The position numbers were made by a program, and so were the translations under genes. Source: Bartonella queenslandensis (GTDB taxonomy: Bacteria > Pseudomonadota > Alphaproteobacteria > Rhizobiales > Rhizobiaceae). Taken from it: 64,000 nucleotides of DNA. This document shows positions 21,789-31,155 of this stretch, piece by piece; within the stretch, counting starts at the first letter, position 1; each line of letters starts with the position of its first letter. Under the pieces are notes generated by a model. That model did not search any database. It had not been told where the DNA came from and was given only the letters and a program-made list of their open reading frames with translations. Where the stretch lies: positions 121,420 to 185,419 of the forward strand of contig NZ_NAAI01000004.1 of assembly GCF_018155095.1 (NCBI RefSeq). Direction: 5' to 3'.

Positions 21789-22410
21789 AAAAAAAGTCAA
21801 GCATAATGCGCATATTCTCATCTATTTCATTCCCACCATTTTATCATACTATGATAAAAAAAATAGGCTACCGTATAAAGACGAAGAGATCTTACCCCAT
21901 TGCCCACAAATAATTATAATAAATTGATTTATAAGAATGATTCACCATTTTTACCTTAAATAAAAGGTTAAAGTATCGTAATCTTTTCTCATTTCAAATC
22001 CATTCATGGTGAATCAATTAAACTATTCTCTTGCATCCCAGAAGTAGCTGCCTATGAACAGAAAACATAGACAATGAGTGAAATGCCTCTTATAGCTATC
22101 TCAAAATAAAAATTATCCAACATTGGAAGAGAATAAATAATAAGATGGTTTCAGCTTGTAGCTTTTTACACAAAGAGGCTAATGCTCAACGACCAGAGCA
22201 CAATACACTTTCCATAAAAAGATTTCTCCCTTTCATAGCAATTTCACAAGAAAGGACAGTTCTATATCATAAGTAAAATAGCTTTATTGACGTCATAGGC
22301 TCATAAAGAGCCTCTCCTCTTTCCAATGAATAAAAACTTCCACACAATACACACGACGTTATTGATGAATAACATAAACATAAAATACACGATCTCTCAA
22401 TTAAAGAATT
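21789..22410. other. Gene-free interval
   Basis: About 620 bases between the ArsR regulator promoter and the end of ettA. I see no open frame, RNA gene or strong hairpin beyond the operator at its left border. Confidence 0.5.
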
Positions 22411-24060
22411 CTAACGTGTAAGAGGCTTATAATTTGCGTGCTTAGGGTTAAGAGATTCAGCCCCAAGACGGCGAACTTTATCAGCTTCATATTCAGCAAA
22501 ATTACCTTCAAACCATTCCACATGACCATTACCTTCAAAGGCTAAAATATGCGTTGCTAATCGATCAAGAAACATGCGATCGTGTGATATGATCACAGCA
22601 CAACCAGCGAAGTTTTCTAATGCATCTTCCAATGCACCTAACGTTTCAGTATCAAGATCATTTGTCGGTTCATCCAGAAGAAGCACATTTCCCCCCTCTT
22701 TTAAAAGCTTTGCCAAATGGACGCGATTGCGCTGCCCTCCTGATAAATTTGCCACTTTCTGCTGTTGATCGGCCCCCTTGAAATTAAAAGCCCCACAATA
22801 AGCGCGACTATTCATCTCATATTTGCCTAACTTAATAATATCATTTCCCCCAGAAATCTCCTCCCAAACAGTTTTATCGCCCGCCAAGGAATCGCGACTC
22901 TGGTCCACATAACTCATGTGCACCGTTTCACCAATACGTATTTGACCTGAATCGGGCTGTTCTTGTCCTGTCAACATTTTAAACAAGGTCGACTTTCCCA
23001 TACCATTGGCCCCAATAACGCCGACAATGCCTCCAGCAGGAAGTTTAAAAGAAAGAGAATCAATCAACACACGTTCGCCATAAGCTTTAGAGAGATGATC
23101 AACTTCAATGACAACTTGTCCCAATCTTTCTCCAATAGGAATAATAATTTGCGCCTCTCCAGGACGACGCTCACGTGCCGCCTGAACCAACTCATCATAA
23201 GCTTTAATCCGCGCCTTTGACTTTGCTTGTCGCCCTTTTGGACTAGAAGCAATCCATTCTTGCTCACGTGATAAAGCACGCTGACGCGCAGCCTCTTCAC
23301 GACCTTCTTGAGCCAAACGCTTTGCTTTAGCCCCCAAATAAGCAGAATAATTCCCCTCATAAGGGATACCTCTACCGCGATCTAACTCCAAAATCCACCC
23401 CGTAACATTGTCGAGGAAATAACGATCATGGGTTATCAAAAGCACAGCGCCAGGATATTCACGCAGATGCCTTTCAAGCCAAGCCGTCGTTTCAGCATCT
23501 AAATGGTTTGTCGGTTCGTCCAAAAGCAACAAATCAGGTTTTGACAACAGCAATTTACAAAGCGCTACACGCCGCTTTTCACCACCCGAAAGTTTTGTCA
23601 CATCCCCCTTAGCTGGCGGACAACCAAGAGCAGCCATCGCCATTTCTACTTGACTTTCTAAATCCCAAAGATTCTGACTATCAATAATATCCTGAAGCTG
23701 TGCACTTTCATCAGCAGTTTCCTCACTATAATTCATCATCAATTCGTTATAACGCTCAAAAATGGCCTGTTTATCTGCAACCCCCTCCATCACATTACCA
23801 CGCACATCTTTGCTCGCATCAAGTACAGGTTCTTGTGGTAGATAGCCACAACGCGCTCCTTCAGAAAGCCATGCTTCTCCCGTATATTCCTTATCTAGCC
23901 CAGCCATAATACGTAAAATAGTTGATTTACCTGCACCATTTGGTCCTAAAATACCGATCTTCGCATCTGGATAAAAAGACAAATGAATATTTTCTAAAAT
24001 TTTTTTATTGCCGTAAGACTTGTTAAGCCCAGCCATATGATAGATAAATTGACGTGCCAT
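22411..24060 (-). CDS. ettA: ABC-F translational throttle EttA
   Basis: Cytoplasmic ABC-F ATPase that binds the ribosomal E site and gates the first elongation step according to ATP/ADP ratio. Two ABC domains are present: first Walker A GPNGAGKST near residue 39 and signature LSGGEKRRVAL; second Walker A GANGMGKSTLF and signature LSGGQRNRVHLAKLL, each with a LLLDEPTN Walker B. The linker region contains the EttA-type arm between them. It is 549 residues with no membrane segments, so it is not a transporter. It stands alone. Confidence 0.95.
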   Translation of the reverse strand: MARQFIYHMAGLNKSYGNKKILENIHLSFYPDAKIGILGPNGAGKSTILRIMAGLDKEYTGEAWLSEGARCGYLPQEPVLDASKDVRGNVMEGVADKQAIFERYNELMMNYSEETADESAQLQDIIDSQNLWDLESQVEMAMAALGCPPAKGDVTKLSGGEKRRVALCKLLLSKPDLLLLDEPTNHLDAETTAWLERHLREYPGAVLLITHDRYFLDNVTGWILELDRGRGIPYEGNYSAYLGAKAKRLAQEGREEAARQRALSREQEWIASSPKGRQAKSKARIKAYDELVQAARERRPGEAQIIIPIGERLGQVVIEVDHLSKAYGERVLIDSLSFKLPAGGIVGVIGANGMGKSTLFKMLTGQEQPDSGQIRIGETVHMSYVDQSRDSLAGDKTVWEEISGGNDIIKLGKYEMNSRAYCGAFNFKGADQQQKVANLSGGQRNRVHLAKLLKEGGNVLLLDEPTNDLDTETLGALEDALENFAGCAVIISHDRMFLDRLATHILAFEGNGHVEWFEGNFAEYEADKVRRLGAESLNPKHANYKPLTR

Positions 24061-24222
24061 AAATTTCTCTTTACATTATGCGATATTAAAGATTAGGATT
24101 TTGAAAAAATTGCTTTTGCTTTTTGAAACTGTACAATAAATAAAGCTTACATTGTCTCAAAAGCTTTTCGCTTTAATATTGGTACATTTTTTCTAATCTC
24201 ACAAGCCCCAGTATGGTTCTAA

Positions 24223-24759
24223 ATGCAAAAAAAAATCCCCTCACGACGCAAAAAGCAAATCTTTTTAGCTATCCCTGAAACATGTTACCAAACATTGCCT
24301 CTCTTTTCCATACCAGATATAACATTGTATTTTTACCGTATTAAACCAACCTATCAATGTAATATAGAACCAAAAAGAAAAGTAATTCTCTATGCACCTT
24401 CTTTTTTTGCTTTATGGGCTTTATCTTACGCAGTAAAAAAACCTTCCCTTTTTTCATCGATTTTTTGTTACGAAAAACAATGGACTTCACCTCTTGCCTT
24501 GATGTGGCTTAAATTACGGTTACAAAATGACCGTCGCCTTATGGGATCTGACGTTCCAAGCCCAATGATCATGAAAGCTTTGCACCAACATGTCATAAAA
24601 AATGACTACAGTGCCCTTCCCATTGGTATGTGGTTACAGTTTGTAAAAAACTATAAAATGAATTGCAAAAACTTATCCATTCCCCTCTTTTGGCTTGATA
24701 ATTGTCAAAATAAGATCAATATTCAACAAGTCATTTCAAAACTTCAAGACGAAATATAG
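24223..24759 (+). CDS. Hypothetical protein
   Basis: A 178-residue basic protein I do not recognise. It is rich in aromatic residues and lysine, with no clear membrane segment or signal peptide; segments such as LMWLKLRLQNDRRLMG and LPIGMWLQFVKNYK look folded. The ribosome site is poor. It ends 47 bases before pncA on the same strand, so the two could be cotranscribed. The uninterrupted frame and ordinary codon use support a real gene. Confidence 0.55.
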   Translation: MQKKIPSRRKKQIFLAIPETCYQTLPLFSIPDITLYFYRIKPTYQCNIEPKRKVILYAPSFFALWALSYAVKKPSLFSSIFCYEKQWTSPLALMWLKLRLQNDRRLMGSDVPSPMIMKALHQHVIKNDYSALPIGMWLQFVKNYKMNCKNLSIPLFWLDNCQNKINIQQVISKLQDEI

Positions 24760-24806
24760 CTTTTTAAAAATACGATAAAAGCGCACCTCTTAATAGGAAT
24801 ATATTT

Positions 24807-25415
24807 ATGGAAAAAGAAGCCTTACTCGTCATTGATGTTCAAAATGACTTCTTACCTGGTGGAACACTTGCAGTACCACAAGGTGATGCTATTTTACCTG
24901 CCATCAATAATCTTATCGATCATTTTGACCACGTTATCTTAACCCAAGACTGGCACCCCAAAAACCACTGCAGCTTTGCTTCCTGCTATCCTGAAAAAAA
25001 GCCCTATGATACCATCAATCTTGACTATGGTCCTCAAATACTGTGGCCTGATCATTGCATACGAGGAACACAAGGAGCAGAATTTCATCCATCTCTTAGA
25101 GTAGAAAAAGCACAACTTATCCTTAGAAAAGGCTATAACCAAAAAATGGATAGCTATTCTGCTTTTCTTGAAAATGATCAAAAAACACCAACAGGTTTAC
25201 AAGTTTATCTTAACGCACACGGTTTTACCAAGCTTGTTATGTGTGGCTTAGCAACGGACTTTTGTGTTGGATTTTCTGCTCTTCACGCCATACAATGTGG
25301 TTTTAAAGTCAGTGTTTCATTAAATGCCTGCGCTGGTATTGATGTAAACGAATCCCTAAACACGATGCTTAAAACGATGAACGAAGCTGGTATCGAACTG
25401 TTAATGGTCTCTTAA
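24807..25415 (+). CDS. pncA: Nicotinamidase
   Basis: Hydrolyses nicotinamide to nicotinate for NAD recycling. The catalytic triad of the family is visible: aspartate in VIDVQNDF (residue 10), lysine in ILRKGYNQ (about 111) and cysteine in GLATDFCVGF (about 156). The metal site TQDWHPKNHCSF is present at about residues 50-60. Length 202 matches PncA. AGGA lies about 9 bases before the ATG. Confidence 0.94.
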   Translation: MEKEALLVIDVQNDFLPGGTLAVPQGDAILPAINNLIDHFDHVILTQDWHPKNHCSFASCYPEKKPYDTINLDYGPQILWPDHCIRGTQGAEFHPSLRVEKAQLILRKGYNQKMDSYSAFLENDQKTPTGLQVYLNAHGFTKLVMCGLATDFCVGFSALHAIQCGFKVSVSLNACAGIDVNESLNTMLKTMNEAGIELLMVS

Positions 25416-25788
25416 ATATTTTTCTAACTATATATTATAAAAAACTGATTTTTAAGAAATAAATTATTCTTTTCCCTATCATAAATAGAATAAATGTGGG
25501 AAGTAAAAATCATTCAAGAAAGCAAAAAATGCTTCTGATGAATCATTAAATATAAAACTTGTCGTCGTACTGAAAGCTGGTAAAAAGTATAGCGTCCCTT
25601 CGCACCTTGTATTTAAGCCAAAGTCATCCAAGAGATTTTAAATTATTCCCTTCATGAGAAGAATCATGCCACGGCTTCAATTCTAAAATAAAGACGTCAA
25701 TCAAGAAAAACAATAACACTTTGTTTTGCATGAAAATCCCCTTCTATTCAAGGATATGCGATAAACAAAAGCATGAAATTTTCATTAC
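25416..25788. other. Gene-free interval
   Basis: About 370 bases between the convergent pncA and TerC-like genes. I see no supported gene and no clear terminator hairpin. Confidence 0.5.
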
Positions 25789-26838
25789 TTAAGATGCAAC
25801 ATGTTTCTCCAATTGACGATGCTTAAAACGAATCGAAGAATACAATGCCATTCCAATAATACAAACTCCCACAAGTCCTGTTAAGACTTCAGGAACCGGT
25901 ATAATTGTTTGCAAATACATAATTACGGCAAGAACTAAAATTGCATAAAAAGCACCATGCTCCAAATAGCGATAATGCAACAATGTCCCTGATTCGACCA
26001 ACATAATTGTCATAGAACGAACGTAAAATGCACCAATACCAAGACCAATTGCGATAATAAAAAGGTTATGTGAAAAGGCAAAAGCACCAACCACACCATC
26101 AAAAGAAAAACTCGCATCAAGAACTTCTAAATAAAGGAACGCCCCGAGTCCCCCTTGAGTCACTGTCGTCAAAGTCTTTTTAGGAGCGTCCAAGAGATGA
26201 CCGACAGCTTCAACACCTATAAAAGTCAAAAGCCCATAAAGGGCTGATAATAAAAAAGTGACTTTATCTTCCGCAACAATCTGCCCTGACACGAATAAAA
26301 TCAAAATCAAAACAATTGCAATATCAATCCCAGCAAGCGCCCCCAATTTTTGAGCAGATCTCTCTATAACGTTAAGCCAATGCACTTCTTTTTCAGAATC
26401 AAAAAAATATTTTAAGCCAACCATCATAAGGAAAGTTCCTCCAAAAGCAGCAATTCCCATATGTGCATCGGTCAAAACTTCGGCATATCGATGTGGTTCT
26501 CCTATCGCTAATTTAACGGCCGCAATTGGATTAATCCCGACAGCAACGACAACCACCAACAACGGAAAAACAATCCGCATTCCAAATACAGCGATCAAAA
26601 TACCCCATATAAGAAAACGACGCCGCCATAACGGATCCATTCGACCAAGAACACGGGCATTGATAATAGAATTATCAAAAGATAAAGAAATTTCTAAAAC
26701 CCCTAAAACACAGCAAATAAAAAAATATTTAAGAAAGCCAGTAATGCTTCCCGTTTCAAACCAACCAATAGCCCCTCCTAAAAAGACACCAATAATCGTG
26801 AAAAAAAAAGCCAACCCAAAATAGCGTAATAGGGCCAT
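25789..26838 (-). CDS. TerC/DUF475-family membrane protein
   Basis: Polytopic inner-membrane protein of 349 residues with about nine hydrophobic helices. Two acidic membrane motifs typical of the TerC/DUF475 group are seen: EISLSFDNSIINARV near residue 49 and ASFSFDGVVGAF near residue 245. TerC-like proteins are tied to tellurite resistance and, in better studied members, to manganese export. The substrate cannot be read from sequence. It stands alone with its own promoter region. Confidence 0.82.
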   Translation of the reverse strand: MALLRYFGLAFFFTIIGVFLGGAIGWFETGSITGFLKYFFICCVLGVLEISLSFDNSIINARVLGRMDPLWRRRFLIWGILIAVFGMRIVFPLLVVVVAVGINPIAAVKLAIGEPHRYAEVLTDAHMGIAAFGGTFLMMVGLKYFFDSEKEVHWLNVIERSAQKLGALAGIDIAIVLILILFVSGQIVAEDKVTFLLSALYGLLTFIGVEAVGHLLDAPKKTLTTVTQGGLGAFLYLEVLDASFSFDGVVGAFAFSHNLFIIAIGLGIGAFYVRSMTIMLVESGTLLHYRYLEHGAFYAILVLAVIMYLQTIIPVPEVLTGLVGVCIIGMALYSSIRFKHRQLEKHVAS

Positions 26839-27106
26839 GATTATTCCTCAAAGTTTATTTTATCATCTATCTAAAACACATAGAATAGTGCAAATTGAAA
26901 GCTTGCATCTCTTTAAAGTTGCATCTCTTAATGCAGAGGTGTATAAAATATATATGGTAAAGTTACATGAAAATTTTCTCAAAAAAAGCAAGAGATAAAT
27001 GCTGTAAACAGAGAATTTTATTTTGAAATGAATATTAATCATTAATACAATAGAGTTGAGGGATTGTTTTCTATCCATAAAAATAAAAAAATTAAAACAA
27101 TAAATA

Positions 27107-27134
27107 TTGACATTATGTCATAGAATATTAATAC
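27107..27134 (+). promoter_or_regulatory. Promoter with overlapping palindrome for XRE gene
   Basis: TTGACA (27107-27112), a 16-base spacer and TAATAC (27129-27134) form a good promoter. The perfect palindrome TGACAT-T-ATGTCA (27108-27120) covers the -35 box, the usual geometry of an autorepressed regulator. The regulated gene starts 60 bases downstream. Confidence 0.6.
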
Positions 27135-27194
27135 ATAGTGTGCTTTTATTATTTAATAATTTATACCATGATGATTTACTGAGGGAGATAATTC

Positions 27195-27734
27195 GTGGCA
27201 CGTCCTGAAACTGAATCAAAAACCATATTTGGAAAACGTTTACGTTATGTGCGTCTTGCTTTAGGCGATCCATCGCGTGAAACCTTAGCTAAAAGTTTTA
27301 GCATGACAAAAAATTCTATTGCTTTTTATGAACGTGGAGAGAGAGAACCCAATCTTAGTGTCTTACAAACATACCGCACATTATATGGTGTCAACATTAA
27401 TTGGCTTTTAACCGGACAAGGGAAAATGTTTGACGCCGAATATACAAAGGGTGATTTTGACTGGAATTATTTTATTAAAAAAATTGAGGGACTAGAAGAA
27501 ACACTTGCCAATAGTGATCGTAATGAAAAACTAAATCAAGAAAAAATCGACAGTTCTTATGAAAAATTGCAGCAATATTTGTCAAGACAGGGTTTATCAA
27601 ACGGTCTTAACCCTAAAACTGCAACCTCTCTGATTGATATGAAAGCCAAAATGGCTAATTCTTATACCCTTAGCTTATTTATTGATTTACTCATTCGAAG
27701 CGTATCCCAAAAAGAAGTTATAGCGAATCAATAA
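27195..27734 (+). CDS. XRE-family transcriptional regulator
   Basis: A 179-residue DNA-binding protein. The helix-turn-helix occupies about residues 12-70 (FGKRLRYVRLALGDPSRETLA, then NSIAFYERGEREPNLSVLQ and NWLLTGQGKMF). A helical, charged C-terminus follows, probably for oligomerisation. The GTG start has GAGGGAGA upstream. The layout is that of short prophage CI-like repressors. A palindrome over its own -35 box suggests autorepression. It opens the decayed accessory island; no intact phage structural genes are nearby. Confidence 0.88.
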   Translation: MARPETESKTIFGKRLRYVRLALGDPSRETLAKSFSMTKNSIAFYERGEREPNLSVLQTYRTLYGVNINWLLTGQGKMFDAEYTKGDFDWNYFIKKIEGLEETLANSDRNEKLNQEKIDSSYEKLQQYLSRQGLSNGLNPKTATSLIDMKAKMANSYTLSLFIDLLIRSVSQKEVIANQ

Positions 27735-27774
27735 ACGTGTATTTTGAAGAAAAAACAAGAAATGATTAAATGTA

Positions 27775-27815
27775 ACCAGTATGGAGAGAAGTATTTTTCC
27801 TTTATCCATGCTGGT
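27775..27815. terminator. Hairpin after XRE gene
   Basis: ACCAGTATGGA pairs with TCCATGCTGGT (11 bp including one G-T pair) across an 18-base loop, 40 bases after the XRE stop codon. A T-run is lacking on the plus strand, so terminator function is possible but not certain. Confidence 0.4.
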
Positions 27816-28119
27816 GGGAATTTGTTTGCTCTATAAAACTTATTTCTATAAAATAAAAATGTTTTTATTGTAAATGAACGTATAGTATCATTAAATTGAA
27901 AGAAATAATTTTATAGTATAAAATTCTTATTTACATCTTATTGACAATTTTTTTTTTCTTGTTAAAAAAATAATAGCTCTCATAGAAATATTTTTTAAGG
28001 TCAGAAAATTTAAGGGGAATATATTGACGACTTCCTATAGAGACATACATTAGTATTCGTAAATGGGTTAGTTGAGTATTTATCCTGAAAATTATCAGCT
28101 ATTTTATGAGGTGGGAAAC

Positions 28120-28299
28120 ATGTATTTTGAGGTGTTTCAAGGAGTTCACAATCAATGGTATTGGCGTTTAATCTCGGGAGATGCACAAAAAGTTGCTTTT
28201 TCTAGTAAAGGGTACCCAACAAAACAAGATATCTTAATGAATATTGAACAAATCAAAGAAATCACCCATAAAGCTCTTATCAGAGAACTGCAATCTTAA
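28120..28299 (+). CDS. DUF1508 (YegP-like) small protein
   Basis: A 59-residue peptide consisting of one DUF1508 unit: YFEVFQGVHNQWYWRL, then ISGDAQKVAFSSKGYPTKQ and a helix NIEQIKEITHK. YegP proteins usually carry two such units and their function is unknown. The ATG at 28120 has GAGGTGGG just upstream and begins at the domain edge; a TTG 16 codons earlier is the alternative start. Confidence 0.7.
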   Translation: MYFEVFQGVHNQWYWRLISGDAQKVAFSSKGYPTKQDILMNIEQIKEITHKALIRELQS

Positions 28300-28832
28300 T
28301 ATTCTTCCCCATTAAGATAAGAATTTAAATCGTATAAATGGGAGTATGAGTTACATTTTGTAATGAATAAAAAGGGAATATTTTTTTCTCAATGAAAGAA
28401 AAGTTTTTATGTTATTTTAAACAGGTGTAAATAACAGTTAAATTTTTGCGGGATATATGTTTGTTTTTAGACATAAGTGAGTTTTTATAGTACCTATCAA
28501 GCGGCCTTCCCTTCAAGTCTTGTGTCTTTTCATAGAACAAATGCCTACAAAGAGAAAGTGAATCATAAAGTAGAAATGTGATTTCTTTCCTAGATACCAA
28601 TATCTTTTACGTTCATCTTCCTATTCTATGTATCGGATAATCATAACCGACTTATTCCCTTCATCTTCATAAAAAACAAATATCTTCTTCTTTTTATTAT
28701 CATGCAATTTTTTATGCCTCTTAATTGAAACTATCGCAACATGATACCTAAAACATAAAAGAAACGCGCCAAATTGTTTTCTACAAGAATAGTAATCACC
28801 ACAAAAATTTCTGGATCGTATAGATACCCTTT
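28300..28832. other. Decayed interval with coding-like fragments
   Basis: No intact gene. On the minus strand around 28620-28830 two short frames look like former coding sequence (for example IFVFYEDEGNKSVMIIRYIE ending at a TAG near 28632), in different phases. This fits a frameshifted relic contiguous with the fragment at 28833-29010. Confidence 0.4.
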
Positions 28833-29010
28833 TTAGTATTCCCTAGCATAGCGATAAACTGGGGCACCATCATAAACTTTTATTTTGCTACCAACAGCTA
28901 TTTTTCTATCAACTTTAACGATTTTATAAATTATAGATCAGAGTCAACTGGAATATTCTCTTCTAATACAATCTCTCCACAAACATCATAATGGACTTCA
29001 TAAAGGTCTG
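28833..29010 (-). pseudogene. Hexapeptide-repeat protein fragment, frameshifted
   Basis: Translating the minus strand gives EIVLEENIPVDSDL, and then, in another frame, KIVKVDRKIAVGSK and KVYDGAPVYRYAREY before a TAA at 28835. The alternating V/I every six residues resembles the left-handed beta-helix type repeats of the protein at 29960-30241. A single indel would join the two parts, so I call a relic. Confidence 0.4.
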
Positions 29011-29121
29011 TCTCTGTCTCATTATTTTCAATCCTTCTAACACATCTCCAAATCCTTTAATACATAAATTCGATGCACAATATGAATACATATCACTCTC
29101 TATCATCTTCACATTTAAGCA

Positions 29122-29403
29122 CTATTTGATATTTTTTTCATTTTCTTCATATTTCTTAATTTGTTTTTTCAGTTTTTCAATTGCTTGCTCGCGTCTTTTA
29201 ATCACCATATTCTGCTCTCTAAGAACTCTATCTCGTTCTTCAGTCATCTTCATAGTATCCCTTAAAAACTCATGCTTTATCCTTCTGGATTCCTCTTTTA
29301 GAGCTTTAATTTGACCGCGATAATATAAAGAAAATCGAAATATAACTCCGCTGAACAACAAAACAACCATCATTGCTCCCAATAAAATTTCGTTTATATT
29401 CAT
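29122..29403 (-). CDS. Small membrane-anchored coiled-coil protein
   Basis: A 93-residue protein not recognised as a known family. One N-terminal membrane helix (ILLGAMMVVLLFSGVIFRF) is followed by a continuous charged helix from about residue 30 to the end, a likely coiled coil. GAGGAG lies 6 bases before the ATG, the best ribosome site in this island, so the gene is probably expressed. The topology recalls small phage or plasmid inner-membrane proteins, but no function can be assigned. Confidence 0.65.
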   Translation of the reverse strand: MNINEILLGAMMVVLLFSGVIFRFSLYYRGQIKALKEESRRIKHEFLRDTMKMTEERDRVLREQNMVIKRREQAIEKLKKQIKKYEENEKNIK

Positions 29404-29959
29404 TTTGATCTCCTCTCATTGCCGCTCAAGTGACTTAAGCAATTTTTTTGTTTCATCCTCCATCAAAAAAGAAGACAATAAACCACATATTCCAAGTGCG
29501 AATAATCACCCTCGGCATTCATATTTTCTCCATTAAACATTGATAAATAACGCAAAAAACAACTCTGAAAGCAGCTAAATCTAGATGCTCACACCAATTA
29601 TTTGCGACATATTTATTGACCCAAAATATAAAAAATAAGAAACTTCCAACAAAACGAACAACGTGATAAAATCAATACCCACCTTCCTCGAAACGTTTCT
29701 ATCTTCTTTTATGCCATGTGGAATATGGCTGTATGTGGGAGTTTTTTTATTATTACAAAAATCTTCTGCGTTACAAAACAGAGCTTTTCTATAAAATTTT
29801 TACCTTCCCACAAATCTTTAATCACCACAAACCAAAGCATCCCTAAAAACACGAGACTTTCTATAATCACAAGTATTACTACAAACTTCAATATATTGAG
29901 TGTTCAAAATTTACCCAAAACGACTACATTCGTGTAAACATATGCCTCTCTACTCATAT

Positions 29960-30241
29960 TTAAAGAACAATAAACTTCCCTCTTTCATAAACATGCAAAT
30001 TCTTGGCTCCCCCTAGACAGCTGTATATTAGCGCATTGTCATAAACAAAAATATCCTCAAAAACACAAACTTTATTATAAACCGTCGTATCGTCAAAATA
30101 CCCTCCCACCTCATAAGAGCATTGGTCGCGTGTATCACATTGTGCCAAACAACCACCTTCATGCCCCCAATTATTTTTGTGTTCTATAAAAACACAAAAA
30201 TCACTTTTTTTGATATTTCCAAAGTTTTTGAACGTACACAT
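29960..30241 (-). CDS. Degenerate hexapeptide-repeat-like protein
   Basis: A 93-residue product whose second half shows a loose six-residue periodicity of V/I positions (TTVYNKVCVFEDIFVYDNALIY in pieces, then NLHVYERGKF). This is reminiscent of the V-Y-G/N-A beta-helix repeats found in Bartonella and phage proteins. The first half contains several cysteines and glycines. The ribosome site is weak. It may be a shortened survivor of a larger repeat protein; function unknown. Confidence 0.45.
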   Translation of the reverse strand: MCTFKNFGNIKKSDFCVFIEHKNNWGHEGGCLAQCDTRDQCSYEVGGYFDDTTVYNKVCVFEDIFVYDNALIYSCLGGAKNLHVYERGKFIVL

Positions 30242-30385
30242 ATGATAGTGACCTAATTTATTACAATAAAAAATAAATGGGCATTTTAAACCTATAAATT
30301 TATGTTTTTTTCTCCAACCACGATCTTGTCTCTTAAGGCTGTAAAGCTTCGTTATATGCTCACATACCGACTTTAACGCAGAATT

Positions 30386-30510
30386 TTTACAAATGCTGAT
30401 GTTGGGGTATATCTTGATTTATAATGCTGCTACGTATACTATCACAGTGAAATCTCATGAACATACGCGTGCGTATCACCGTTCTCGGTATACGTGCTAG
30501 TTTCTTTACA
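30386..30510 (+). ncRNA. Structured leader or small RNA upstream of XRE gene
   Basis: Candidate promoters (TTTACA-16-TATATC at 30386-30413; TTGATT-15-TATACT at 30414-30440) precede a strong hairpin at 30469-30497: GTGCGTAT, a bulged C, ACCG, loop TTCT, CGGT, ATACGTGC, then TAGTTTCTTT. Bartonella is known to have genus-specific Brt RNAs encoded just upstream of XRE-type Trp genes, and the layout here matches. Assignment to that family is inference from position and structure; the 5' end is unknown. Confidence 0.42.
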
Positions 30511-30673
30511 ACCGTGGAACTAAGGAACCATTTTTATTGATTCGAATCTAAAAGTGTATGGGGATATTTTGTTATTATTTAAAAACAACTCTATATGCTT
30601 CATTAGCGAAGAGCTACGCATGGATATTTTCACGCTCCTTGTATCATATATTCTGGATTCGCGACGCAATATT

Positions 30674-30687
30674 AACGCTATAGCGTA
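30674..30687. promoter_or_regulatory. Operator-like palindrome, copy 1
   Basis: AACGCT-AT-AGCGTA lies 19 bases before the start of the small XRE gene. The core ACGCTATAGCGT is a perfect 12-bp palindrome. A near identical site occurs at 31156-31169. Confidence 0.5.
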
Positions 30688-30706
30688 AATGTGTAAAGGT
30701 CTAAAA

Positions 30707-31021
30707 ATGACAAAGACTGAAAAAGATTGGTTCCAACGCTTAATTGAATTGATAAAAAGTGACGGACGAACGATGATCGAAATAAGCAGGGCAGCAGGCT
30801 GTGGACAAAACTATGTCCAACAAATGATAAAAGGAGGAAAAAGACCTTCAGTCGATAAACTTATGGCTATTCTAAATACACTCGGAAATGCTAGTGCCAT
30901 ATATGTCATAACGGGCTTCAACATCTCCGATGAAGACCTAAAACTTATAGCTTTGATTTCGTCTGGAGATAAAAAGAAGATTGAAGCTTTAAATGTTCTG
31001 TTGAATGAGGAGCAGTTGTAG
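30707..31021 (+). CDS. Small XRE-family regulator, Trp-like candidate
   Basis: A 104-residue DNA-binding protein with an HTH at about residues 8-60 (WFQRLIELIKSDGRTMIEIS, RAAGCGQNYVQQMIKGGKRPS, DKLMAIL). A short acidic C-terminus follows. The ATG at 30707 has AAAGG 7 bases upstream; an ATG six codons earlier lacks one. Size, HTH and the structured RNA upstream resemble the Trp proteins that Bartonella pairs with Brt RNAs to regulate surface adhesin expression. That role is inferred, not shown. Its 3' end overlaps a convergent small gene by 77 bases. Confidence 0.82.
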   Translation: MTKTEKDWFQRLIELIKSDGRTMIEISRAAGCGQNYVQQMIKGGKRPSVDKLMAILNTLGNASAIYVITGFNISDEDLKLIALISSGDKKKIEALNVLLNEEQL

Positions 31022-31127
31022 AATTTTCTACTCTATCCAATATCGCTTGTTTTTGAGACGTCGATAAAGACTCCCATTTCACAATAATATCAGATAAAAC
31101 CGCCTCAAATTTTTCATCATTCTTCAT
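30945..31127 (-). CDS. Small convergent hypothetical protein
   Basis: A 60-residue acidic N-terminal/basic C-terminal peptide beginning MKNDEKFEAVLSDIIVKWES. It is encoded opposite the last 77 bases of the XRE gene. GGAG lies 7 bases before the ATG. An AACGCT-AA-AGCGTT palindrome sits 29 bases upstream of its start, matching the palindrome before the XRE gene. I do not recognise the family. The shared operator and overlap suggest co-regulation with the XRE gene, perhaps an antitoxin-like or modulatory pair. Confidence 0.5.
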   Translation of the reverse strand: MKNDEKFEAVLSDIIVKWESLSTSQKQAILDRVENSTTAPHSTEHLKLQSSFYLQTKSKL

Positions 31128-31155
31128 AGTCATACTCCATATTGTCAAACTATAT

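Noticed and set aside
26863..27078. Minus-strand 71-codon frame between the TerC-like and XRE genes
   Set aside because: Ends and starts in promoter-like DNA, low complexity, no ribosome site.
28412..28600. Minus-strand 62-codon frame in the island
   Set aside because: No ribosome site, no domain, surrounded by decayed sequence.
29709..29891. Minus-strand hydrophobic 60-codon frame
   Set aside because: TTG start and no ribosome site; hydrophobicity alone is not enough.
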